From NCBI GenBank assembly GCA_903845115.1, contig CAIMWE010000013.1:1-64000 (forward strand): a stretch of DNA of 64,000 nucleotides, in the 5' to 3' direction. This document shows, piece by piece, positions 49,955 through 57,431 of the stretch; the stretch's first letter is position 1, and each line of letters starts with the position of its first letter. Origin of the DNA: an uncultured Acidobacteriota bacterium. GTDB lineage: Bacteria; Acidobacteriota; Thermoanaerobaculia; UBA5066. Below the pieces are notes generated by a model that was given only the letters and a program-made list of their open reading frames with translations, had not been told where the DNA came from and ran no database searches. The position numbers and the translations under genes were made by a program.

Positions 49955-51952
49955 ATGGGCGGATCGGGCTTCCTGCGCGACGTGGCGGTCATCCTGGCCG
50001 CCTCGTTCCCCGTCCTCTTCCTCTGCCGGAAGCTCCGCCTGCCGCAGGTCGTCGGGTTCCTCCTGACGGGGGTCGTCATCGGTCCGCACGCGCTCGGGTG
50101 GGTGGGCGACACGGCCCGGGTCAGCGGCATCGCCGCCCTCGGGATGGTCCTGATCCTCTTCTTCGTCGGCCTCCAGTTCCCCCTCGAGCGGCTCCTCAAG
50201 CTGGGGAAGACGGCGCTGATCGGCGGGCCGCTCCAGATGCTCCTGACGACCGGCGCGATCGCGTTCGCCTCGGTCGCCGCGGGAGACGCCGTCCGCCCCG
50301 CCCTCTTCAAGGGGATCCTCGTCTCCCTCTCGTCGTCCGCCGTCCTGATCCCGATCCTGGCGGCGAGAGACGAGCTGGCCGCACCGTACGGCCGCCGCTT
50401 CCTCGGCGTCTCGCTCTTCCAGGACCTCGCGGTCATCCCGCTCGTCCTCGTCCTCCCCGCGTTCGCTCCCGACCGCCCCGGCACGCCGCGGGCTGGGGCC
50501 CTCGCCATCGCGGCCTCGGTCGTCCTCGCCGTCGTGGCGATCGCCCTCCTGATGGCGGCGGCCCGGACGGTGGTGCCGCGCCTCCTCGACGTGGTCAGCC
50601 GCCTCGGCAGCCGCGAGAGCTTCACGGGGGCGGTCATCGTCCTGGTCCTCGGCCTCGTCACCTTCGGCGAGCGGACCGGGGTTTCCGCCGCGATGGGCGC
50701 CTTCGCGGCGGGAATCGTCCTCGGGGAGAGCGAGCACGTCCACGAGATCGCCTCCACGCTCTCCCCGTTCCGCGACCTCCTCTCGAGCCTCTTCTTCGTC
50801 TCGATCGGGATGCTCCTGGCCCCGCCGTTCGTCGCGCAGCACCCGCTGCTGGTCGCCGGGGCGACCCTCCTCGTCCTGACGGTGAAGCCCCTCTCCGCGC
50901 TCACGGCGCTGGTCGCGGCCGGGACCGTCCCCAGGACCGCCCTCCGAGCGGCCCTCGCGCTGGCGCCGGTCGGGGAGTTCTCCTTCGTCCTCGCCGGGGC
51001 GGGCGCAGCCCTCGGGCTCCTGGACGAGACGACGCAGCAGACGTTCGTGGCGGTCGCCGTCCTCACCCTCGCGCTCGCGCCGCTCCTCGTCCACCTCGGG
51101 CCGCTCCTGGCCCCCTTCCTCCCGGAACGGGTCGAGAGCATCGACGAGGACGACCCGCACGGGAAGAAGCTGTCGCGCCACGTCGTCGTCCTCGGCTACG
51201 GCCTGTCGGGCCGGAGCGTGGCGCGCGTGCTCGCCGAGACGCACGTCCCCTACTGCGTCGTCGAGATCGACCCGGACCGCGTCCAGGCGGGGCGCCGCGA
51301 CGGGATCCGGATCCTCAGGGCCGACGCCACCGGGCGGGCGGGGATCGAGGCGGCCAGCATCCCGGCGGCCCTCGCGGTGGTCGTGACGATCCAGGATCCG
51401 GACGGGGCCCGGCGCGCGACCCGCCTCTGCCGCCAGCGCAACCCGACCGCGCGCCTCCTCGTCCGCACCCGCTACCTCTCGGAGGTCGACGCCCTCCGGC
51501 AGGCCGGGGCCGACGAGGTGATCCCGGAGGAGTTCGAGACGTCGATCGAGATCGTCGCCCGGGTCCTGCGCACGCTCCACATCCCGGGCAACGTCGTGGC
51601 CACGCAGCTCCGGCTCCTCCGCGACGAGGGGTACCGGCGCCTCCGCGACCCTCACGCGAAGAAGGCCGGCGGCCGGCGGTTCTCGGCCCTGATGGCCGCC
51701 GGGACGACGGAGCTCTTCCTCGTCCTGCCCGACACCGAGGCGGAGGGCCGGGCGCTCGGCGACCTCCACCTCGACGCGGACCACGTCGCCGTTCCCGCCC
51801 TGCTGCGCGACGGCGTCCCGACCGCCCCCGTCCCGGAGGACCTCGTCGTCCTCGCCGGAGACACGCTCCTCCTCGTCGGGGCTCACGAGGACCTGGCGGC
51901 GGTCATCTCCCGCCTCGAGAAGGCCTCGCCCTCGCCGTCCCCCGCCGGCTGA
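49955..51952 (+). CDS. CPA2-family monovalent cation:proton antiporter with TrkA domains
   Basis: A 665-residue protein. About twelve membrane helices (LRLPQVVGFLLTGVVIGPHAL, LILFFVGLQFPLERLLKLG, FAAGIVLGESEHVHEI) form a KefB/YbaL-like transport domain. A cytoplasmic RCK part follows: TrkA-N (VVVLGYGLSGRSVARVLAE, nucleotide-binding GxGxxG) and TrkA-C (LRDGVPTAPVPEDLVVLAGD). It is expected to exchange K+ or Na+ for H+ under control of a bound nucleotide. Divergent from feoAB. Confidence 0.9.
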   Translation: MGGSGFLRDVAVILAASFPVLFLCRKLRLPQVVGFLLTGVVIGPHALGWVGDTARVSGIAALGMVLILFFVGLQFPLERLLKLGKTALIGGPLQMLLTTGAIAFASVAAGDAVRPALFKGILVSLSSSAVLIPILAARDELAAPYGRRFLGVSLFQDLAVIPLVLVLPAFAPDRPGTPRAGALAIAASVVLAVVAIALLMAAARTVVPRLLDVVSRLGSRESFTGAVIVLVLGLVTFGERTGVSAAMGAFAAGIVLGESEHVHEIASTLSPFRDLLSSLFFVSIGMLLAPPFVAQHPLLVAGATLLVLTVKPLSALTALVAAGTVPRTALRAALALAPVGEFSFVLAGAGAALGLLDETTQQTFVAVAVLTLALAPLLVHLGPLLAPFLPERVESIDEDDPHGKKLSRHVVVLGYGLSGRSVARVLAETHVPYCVVEIDPDRVQAGRRDGIRILRADATGRAGIEAASIPAALAVVVTIQDPDGARRATRLCRQRNPTARLLVRTRYLSEVDALRQAGADEVIPEEFETSIEIVARVLRTLHIPGNVVATQLRLLRDEGYRRLRDPHAKKAGGRRFSALMAAGTTELFLVLPDTEAEGRALGDLHLDADHVAVPALLRDGVPTAPVPEDLVVLAGDTLLLVGAHEDLAAVISRLEKASPSPSPAG

Positions 51953-52057
51953 CCCGCGGCGTCCCGTCCGCCGAGAGGAGGGCTTTGCAGAGGAAGACGC
52001 GGTCAGGGGTCCCCGCCGCGTCATCCCCCGTCAGGACGCGTCATTCACCGTCACCCC

Positions 52058-52118
52058 GGGTACTTGACACCCCTCCCCGAGTACGGTGACGTCACCGTAT
52101 TTGTGGAGCGGGGTACTT
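52058..52118 (-). repeat. palindromic REP-like element, copy 2
   Basis: Minus strand begins AAGTACCCCGCTCC, contains the perfect core CGGTGACGTCACCG and ends near TCAAGTACCC. It supplies the last eight codons (KYPAPQIR) and the TGA stop of the M1 peptidase gene. Just beyond (52008-52053) two GCGTCAT-N3-CCGTCA units are repeated in tandem. Confidence 0.85.
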
Positions 52119-53885
52119 GGCCATGACCGAGGCCACGACCCGGGTCGAGAGCTGGTGGTAGCCCGGGGAGGCCGCCGCGAAGATCTCCGCCGCCAGCGCC
52201 CGGGTTCGCTCGTGCCTCCCGAGGGCGGCGTAGAGCGGCCGGAGGTACTTCATCCGGCCCACGCGGGAAAGGACCTCCCGGATCCGCGGGAAGACCGGCT
52301 CGTGGTCGGAGCCTCCCGCGATCACCAGCCACTCGACGAGGATCTCGTGGTTCCCCCGCGCGGTCAGGTCCAGCGTCCGCTCGAGCCAGTCGAGCGAGGG
52401 GCGATCCATCTCCCGGGGAAGGTGCTGCAGGTAGACGAGCAGCTCCGGCGGCGTCCACCGCGCCATCTCCTCCGGGGCTGGCCGGACGCCGTCCGGCCAG
52501 CCTTCTGCCAGCGCCGTCAGCCGCTCGAGCGACTCCGAACGGAAGACCGGGGCGTTGGCCGGCATCCCGGCCGCGTAGAACCACTCCTTCGCCCCGACGG
52601 TCGTCGAGACGCCCGGGAGCTTCTCGTCGAGGAAGGCGAGGAACTCCTCGGTCGAGATCGACGTGAAGCGGAAGGTGTCCATGTAGCTCCGGAGGAACCG
52701 GTCGAACGCCGCCCGGCCCGCCGTCCGCTCCAGGAGGGCCACGAAGCGCGCTCCCTTCTCGTACGGGACGGACGAGAAGGCCTCGTCGGGGTCGATCCCC
52801 TTCAGGTCGGTCTTCAGGCGGGTCAGCGGCGAGCCGGCCCCGAACCGCTCGACCGACTCGTCCAGCGCCTTCTGCCCGGTCGCCCAGCCGAGGACGGCCG
52901 CCTCCGGCCCGTGGATCGTCTCCAGGATCCGGCGCTCCGCCCAGACCGTGAACCCCTCGTTCAGCCAGAAGTCCTCGTTCGTCGCGTTCGTCACGAGGTT
53001 CCCGGTCCAGGAGTGGGCCAGCTCGTGGGCCACCACGTCGACGAGCGACCGGTCGCCCGCCAGCAGCGTCGGCGTCAGGAAGGTCATCCTGGGGTTCTCC
53101 ATCCCGCCGTACGGGAACGACGGGGGAAGGACGATCATGTCGTATCGGTCCCAGTCGTACGGCCCGAAGAGCCCCTCGGCCTTCACGATCATCTCCTCGA
53201 TGCCGGCGAACTCCCAGGCGGCGGCGTCCACGACCTCCGGCTCGGCCCATACCCGGGAGCGCGGCGAGAGATCGCGCCCCTCGAGGGAGCCCACCGCCAG
53301 CGCGATCAGGTACGTCGGGATCGGCTGCGGCATCCGGAAGAGGAAGGTCGTCGTCCCCGGCGCGGCGCCGGGACGCACCCCGTCCGGCCCGGCCGACATC
53401 ACGGCGACGAGGCCGTCGGGGACCGTCACCGCCGCGTCGTACGTCACGCGGATCCGGGCGGTGTCCTGTAGCGGGACCATCGATCGCGCGTGGATCGCCT
53501 GGCACTGGCTGAAGAGGAACGGCTGCTTCCTTCCCGCCGTCTGCTCGGGGGAGAGCCACTGGAGGGCGGCCGCGCCGGGCGACGTCGCGTACCGGACCGT
53601 CACCGCCTCCGTCCCCGGCGGCAGCTCGACCCTCAGCCGCTCCCCCAGGATCGGGTCGGACGGGCCGAGGGAGAACGGGACGGCGGCGCCCGTTCCGGTC
53701 GTGACGGAGCGGATCTCCAGCCCCTTCGCGTCGAGGTCGAGCGGTCCGGCGGAGGGCCCGGAGAGGACGAGGGTCGCGTCGCCCTCGAGCCGCTTCGCCG
53801 CAAAGTCGACGGTCAGGTTCAGGACGACGTGGCGGGTCCTGGGCTGGACGGAGTCGGCGCAGGAGTGGGGATCGATCAGTGCCAT
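52092..53885 (-). CDS. M1-family zinc aminopeptidase (leukotriene A4 hydrolase-like)
   Basis: A 597-residue enzyme with no signal peptide, so cytoplasmic. Substrate motif GGMENP (260-265), zinc site HELAHSWTG (His287, Glu288, His291) and NEGFTVWAERRI (Glu310, 19 residues on) are complete; a helical C-terminal domain follows as in leukotriene A4 hydrolase and cold-active M1 enzymes. It trims N-terminal residues from peptides, fitting the divergent POT peptide importer. The last eight residues come from an inserted repeat. GATCAT lies 6 bases before the ATG. Confidence 0.93.
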   Translation of the reverse strand: MALIDPHSCADSVQPRTRHVVLNLTVDFAAKRLEGDATLVLSGPSAGPLDLDAKGLEIRSVTTGTGAAVPFSLGPSDPILGERLRVELPPGTEAVTVRYATSPGAAALQWLSPEQTAGRKQPFLFSQCQAIHARSMVPLQDTARIRVTYDAAVTVPDGLVAVMSAGPDGVRPGAAPGTTTFLFRMPQPIPTYLIALAVGSLEGRDLSPRSRVWAEPEVVDAAAWEFAGIEEMIVKAEGLFGPYDWDRYDMIVLPPSFPYGGMENPRMTFLTPTLLAGDRSLVDVVAHELAHSWTGNLVTNATNEDFWLNEGFTVWAERRILETIHGPEAAVLGWATGQKALDESVERFGAGSPLTRLKTDLKGIDPDEAFSSVPYEKGARFVALLERTAGRAAFDRFLRSYMDTFRFTSISTEEFLAFLDEKLPGVSTTVGAKEWFYAAGMPANAPVFRSESLERLTALAEGWPDGVRPAPEEMARWTPPELLVYLQHLPREMDRPSLDWLERTLDLTARGNHEILVEWLVIAGGSDHEPVFPRIREVLSRVGRMKYLRPLYAALGRHERTRALAAEIFAAASPGYHQLSTRVVASVMAKYPAPQIR

Positions 53886-53891
53886 GGAGAA

Positions 53892-53897
53892 ATGATC
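53892..53897 (-). promoter_or_regulatory. GATCAT hexamer, 6 bases before the M1 peptidase start
   Basis: Minus strand GATCAT, then TTCTCC, then ATG 53885; weak -10 match but the same spacing as the divergent POT gene. Confidence 0.3.
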
Positions 53898-53925
53898 TCA
53901 CGCGGGGCGCGCGGGCGGTCCTCTC

Positions 53926-53931
53926 TATACT
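53926..53931 (+). promoter_or_regulatory. TATACT -10 hexamer, 6 bases before the POT start
   Basis: TATACT, then CGCGCG, then ATG 53938; no Shine-Dalgarno. Confidence 0.45.
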
Positions 53932-53937
53932 CGCGCG

Positions 53938-55416
53938 ATGCCGACGCAAGCGCCCCCCCGGGGCGTCCTCCGGACCTTCCCCCCCGTCTTCTGGCTCGCG
54001 AACGTCATGGAGCTGTTCGAGCGGGCCGCCTACTACGGGCTCAACTCGGTCCTGGCCGTCTACCTGACCGACAGGGTGTCGACCGGCGGCCTCGGCTTCT
54101 CCGAGCAGTCGGTCGGCTTCCTCCAGAGCCTGATCTACGCTTTCATCTACGTCCTGCCGATCGCCGGCGGCGCCCTCGCCGACCGGTACGGCTACCGGCG
54201 GATGCTCCTCTTCGCCTTCTCCCTGCTGTCGGCCGGGTACTTCGTCAGCGGGAACGCCTCGACGTACGGGACGGTCTTCGCGGCGCTCCTCCTGATGGCG
54301 ACCGGGGCCGGGCTCTTCAAGCCGATCATCGCCGGCACCCTCGCCCGCTCGACGAACGAGTCGAACTCGGGATTCGGCTTCGGCATCTACTACTGGATGA
54401 TCAACATGGGCGCCTTCGCCGCCCCCCTCGTCGTCAGCTGGCTGAAGGGGTTTTCCTGGCGCTACGTCTTCGTCGCCTCGGCCCTCTACTGCGCGGCGAT
54501 GCTCCTGCCGACGGTCTTCCTCTACAAGGACCCCCCGAAGCCCGAGAACACCAAGACGCTCGCGGAGGTCTTCCGCGGAGCGGCGCTCGTCCTGGGCGAC
54601 GCCCGGTTCATGCTGATGATCGTCGTCTACTCCGGCTTCTGGATCCTCTACTTCCAGAACTTCGGGTCGGTCCTCTGGTACCTCCGCGATTTCGTCGACG
54701 CGGCGCCGGTCGACCGCCTCTTCGCCGCCGTCGGGATCCCGCTGAAGTTCGACGCCGAGCACGTCACCGTGATCAACGCGGCGACGATCATCCTGCTCCA
54801 GGTCTTCGTCTCGCGCATCGTGAAGGATTTCCGCGCCCTTCCGACGATGGTGGGCGGCATCGTCATCGGGACGGCGGGCTTCCTCTGCCTCGCGGCCTCG
54901 ACCAACGTCTGGATCTTCATCCTCGGCCTCTCGGTCTTCTCGGTCGGGGAGATGACCGCCCACCCGAAGTACTTCAGCTACGTCGGCCTCGTCGCCCCGT
55001 CCGACCGGAAGGCGGTCTACATGGGGTACGCGTCGCTCTACGGCGTCATCGGGAGCCTGATCGGCTCGAGCCTCGGCGGCCTCCTGTACGGCTCGATGTT
55101 GAAGCCCCTCGTCGGCAAGCCCGAGGGCCCCGCCGCCGCGCGCTCCTTCTGGCTGATCTTCGTGGCGCTGAACGCCGCCGCCGCGATCGGGCTCCTCCTC
55201 TACGACCGCACCTTCGCGGCCGACACGCCCGAGACGAACGAGAAGGCGCGGAAGGTGATGCTCGGCATCTACACCCTCCTGCTCGTCACCGGCGCGCTCT
55301 TCCTCCGGTCGTCGCTCTTCGGGGGGGCGGAGGTCTCGTGGAAGACCTTCGTCCAGGCCCTGATCATGCTCGCCCTCGGAGGCGGCGGCGCCGTCGTCAG
55401 CCTGAAGCGGCGGTAG
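53938..55416 (+). CDS. POT/PTR2-family proton-coupled oligopeptide transporter
   Basis: A 492-residue membrane protein with about 12-14 helices. ELFERAAYYG is the family ExxERxxYYG motif in helix 1, and GGALADRYGYRRMLLF and GIYYWMINMGAFAAPLVV are the expected next motifs. It imports di- and tripeptides with protons. Divergent from the M1 aminopeptidase, so uptake and hydrolysis of peptides are neighbours; the stop lies 6 bases from the convergent haemolysin III stop. Confidence 0.92.
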   Translation: MPTQAPPRGVLRTFPPVFWLANVMELFERAAYYGLNSVLAVYLTDRVSTGGLGFSEQSVGFLQSLIYAFIYVLPIAGGALADRYGYRRMLLFAFSLLSAGYFVSGNASTYGTVFAALLLMATGAGLFKPIIAGTLARSTNESNSGFGFGIYYWMINMGAFAAPLVVSWLKGFSWRYVFVASALYCAAMLLPTVFLYKDPPKPENTKTLAEVFRGAALVLGDARFMLMIVVYSGFWILYFQNFGSVLWYLRDFVDAAPVDRLFAAVGIPLKFDAEHVTVINAATIILLQVFVSRIVKDFRALPTMVGGIVIGTAGFLCLAASTNVWIFILGLSVFSVGEMTAHPKYFSYVGLVAPSDRKAVYMGYASLYGVIGSLIGSSLGGLLYGSMLKPLVGKPEGPAAARSFWLIFVALNAAAAIGLLLYDRTFAADTPETNEKARKVMLGIYTLLLVTGALFLRSSLFGGAEVSWKTFVQALIMLALGGGGAVVSLKRR

Positions 55417-55422
55417 CCCGGC

Positions 55423-56040
55423 TCAGGCGATGTAGAGGTAGACGGCGAGGAAGTGGCTCACCGCCCCGCCGAGGACGAAGAGGTGCCACACGCCGTGCGC
55501 GCGGGGGAGCTTCTTGTCGAGGGCGTAGAACGGCGTCCCCGCGGTGTAGAGGAGCCCGCCCGCCGCGAGCCAGAGGACCGACGCGAGAGGGAGGGCCCGG
55601 ACCAGCGACGGGATCGCCGCGACCGCCAGCCACCCCATTCCGAGGTAGAACGCGATCGCCAGCGCCCTCGGCCGCTTCTTCGGGATCAGGTCGATCATGA
55701 TGCCGGCGGCCGCCAGCGCCCAGACGAGCGCGAAGAGCCACCAGCCCCAGCTGCGGCGGAGCGTCACGAGCGCGAACGGGGTGTAGGTCCCGGCGATGAG
55801 GAGGTAGATCGCCAGGTGGTCGACGTGCTGGAAGATCTCCTTCGCCCGCCCCTCCAGCGAATGGTAGAGCGTGGAGGCCGCGAAGAGGAGGACGAGCGTG
55901 GCGCCGTAGACGCAGAAGCTGGTCGCCTTCCACGGGTCGGCGGCCCGGACACCGGAGACGACCAGGGCCACGAGCGCCACCCCCGCGAGGAGGAGGCCAG
56001 CGAGACTGGTGACGCTGTTGAACCGTTCGGAACGCTCCAT
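55423..56040 (-). CDS. haemolysin III / PAQR-family membrane protein
   Basis: A 205-residue protein with seven helices. NSVTSLAGLLLAGVALVALV, FAASTLYHSL (the STxYH motif), HVDHLAIYLLIAGTYTPF and GVWHLFVLGGAVSHFLAVY carry the conserved Ser, Asp and His residues of the family (zinc-dependent hydrolases in PAQRs). Its bacterial role is unclear. ATG at 56040, with TATGAT 6 bases upstream. Confidence 0.9.
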   Translation of the reverse strand: MERSERFNSVTSLAGLLLAGVALVALVVSGVRAADPWKATSFCVYGATLVLLFAASTLYHSLEGRAKEIFQHVDHLAIYLLIAGTYTPFALVTLRRSWGWWLFALVWALAAAGIMIDLIPKKRPRALAIAFYLGMGWLAVAAIPSLVRALPLASVLWLAAGGLLYTAGTPFYALDKKLPRAHGVWHLFVLGGAVSHFLAVYLYIA

Positions 56041-56046
56041 TCGTTC

Positions 56047-56052
56047 ATCATA
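56047..56052 (-). promoter_or_regulatory. TATGAT -10 hexamer, 6 bases before the haemolysin III start
   Basis: Minus strand TATGAT, then GAACGA, then ATG 56040; no Shine-Dalgarno. Confidence 0.45.
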
Positions 56053-56095
56053 CCTTCCGCGCCCGCCCGGCGAGGTCCTCGTGCGACCCGGGCAC

Positions 56096-56101
56096 CATAA
56101 T
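56096..56101 (+). promoter_or_regulatory. CATAAT hexamer, 9 bases before the DapA-family start
   Basis: CATAAT, then CGACGCCTG, then ATG 56111; no Shine-Dalgarno. Confidence 0.35.
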
Positions 56102-56110
56102 CGACGCCTG

Positions 56111-57022
56111 ATGATCGAAGGCGTCTTCCCTCCCCTCCCGACCCCGTTCCACGACGACGGCTCCCTCGCCATCGACCGGCTCCGCGAGAACGTGGAGCGC
56201 CTCAACCCGACGGGGCTGTCGGGCTACCTCGCCCTCGGCTCGAACGGCGAGGCGTTTCACGTCTCCCCTCCGGAGGCGTCCCAGGTGTTCGCCGCGGTCG
56301 CCGCCGCGGTCGCGCCCGGCATGACCGTCCTGGCGGGGACGGGGCAGCTCTCCACCTGGGCGACGATCGAGATGACGCAGAGGGCCGCCGACGCAGGGTG
56401 CCACGCGGCGCTCGTCCTCCCGCCGTTCTACTACAAGGGGTCGATGACGAACGACGCCCTGAGGAGGCACTTCGAGACGGTCGCCGACGCCTCTCCCCTC
56501 CCGGTCGTCCTCTACAACGTCCCGGCCACGACGGGACTCTCGATCCCGGTGGAGGTGATCGCGGCCCTCGCGAAGCACCGGAACGTGGTGGGCGTCAAGG
56601 ACAGCTCGGGCGAGGTCGCCCGCCTGGCCGACACGGTCCGCCTCACGCGGGGCGGCGAGCCGTTCTCGGTCCTCTCCGGCAACTTCGCCGCCACACTCCC
56701 CGGCCTGACGTTCGGAGTCCAGGGGGCGATCCTGGCGGTGGCGAACGTGGCCCCCCGCGAGTGCGTCTCGCTCCTCGCCCTCTTCCGCGAGGGACGGACG
56801 GCCGAGGCGGGAGAGCTCCACCTCCGGCTCCTTCCGATCGCCGCCGCCGTCACCTCGAAGCACGGGGTCCCGGGGCTGAAGGCGGCCCTCGGCCTGCTCG
56901 GGGAGTCGGGCGGACCGGGCTTCTTCGGCGGAAGACCGCGCTCGCCGCTCCTCGCCGTCTCGCCGGCCGTCCGGGAAGAGATCGGGCGAACCCTCCGGGA
57001 AGCCGCCCTCCTCCCCGCCTGA
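56111..57022 (+). CDS. DapA/NanA-family aldolase or dihydrodipicolinate synthase
   Basis: A 303-residue TIM-barrel enzyme: FPPLPTPFHDDGSL, LALGSNGEAFHVS, VLYNVPATTG (catalytic Tyr) and GVKDSSGEV (Schiff-base Lys). GSNGE in place of the GTTGE of most DapA enzymes, and no lysine genes nearby, suggest a 4-hydroxy-2-oxoglutarate aldolase-like or sugar-acid role rather than lysine synthesis. This is inference. ATG at 56111; the stop is one base from the stop of the convergent SemiSWEET gene. Confidence 0.85.
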   Translation: MIEGVFPPLPTPFHDDGSLAIDRLRENVERLNPTGLSGYLALGSNGEAFHVSPPEASQVFAAVAAAVAPGMTVLAGTGQLSTWATIEMTQRAADAGCHAALVLPPFYYKGSMTNDALRRHFETVADASPLPVVLYNVPATTGLSIPVEVIAALAKHRNVVGVKDSSGEVARLADTVRLTRGGEPFSVLSGNFAATLPGLTFGVQGAILAVANVAPRECVSLLALFREGRTAEAGELHLRLLPIAAAVTSKHGVPGLKAALGLLGESGGPGFFGGRPRSPLLAVSPAVREEIGRTLREAALLPA

Positions 57023-57023
57023 C

Positions 57024-57299
57024 CTATTTCGGCGCCCGGAACCGGAGGGCGCTCGCGATGACCGCCACGCTCCCCACGATGTTCGCGGCCATCCCGACGA
57101 TCAGCGGAACCTGCCGGATCCGGAGGCCGTAGACGAAGTAGACGAGCTGGCCGCCCAGGAAGACCAGATACGTGACGACCGAGACGTCGTCCGAGCTCCG
57201 CCGCTTCCAGATCCGGACGGCCTGGGGAACGTAGGCCGCCCCCGTGCCGATTCCGACGGCCGAGACGAGCCAGGCCAGGATGCTGTCGAAGAGTTCCAT
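57024..57299 (-). CDS. SemiSWEET-type sugar transporter
   Basis: A 91-residue protein with three helices: ILAWLVSAVGIGTGAAYVPQAVRIW (with the PQ turn), SVVTYLVFLGGQLVYFVYGL and VPLIVGMAANIVGSVAVIAS. One triple-helix bundle is the bacterial SemiSWEET unit, which dimerises to carry sugars. ATG at 57299 is chosen because TATGCT lies 6 bases upstream, and the length then matches the family. Confidence 0.82.
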   Translation of the reverse strand: MELFDSILAWLVSAVGIGTGAAYVPQAVRIWKRRSSDDVSVVTYLVFLGGQLVYFVYGLRIRQVPLIVGMAANIVGSVAVIASALRFRAPK

Positions 57300-57305
57300 C
57301 CCGTC

Positions 57306-57311
57306 AGCATA
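57306..57311 (-). promoter_or_regulatory. TATGCT -10 hexamer, 6 bases before the SemiSWEET start
   Basis: Minus strand TATGCT, then GACGGG, then ATG 57299. Confidence 0.45.
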
Positions 57312-57431
57312 CAGATTGGCCGGCCGTCGGCGGTCCCAGGCGCGGGGCCGGCTCCTTCCCCCCGTCGGGATCTCGGCGCAGACTCCCCGGGCCGCCCGCC
57401 CCGGGCGGTCACTCCGAAAGAGGGAGGCGCC

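Noticed and set aside
49856-52024. 722-codon minus-strand open frame opposite the antiporter
   Set aside because: Almost only Glu, Arg, Asp and Gly; shadow of the third codon position bias.
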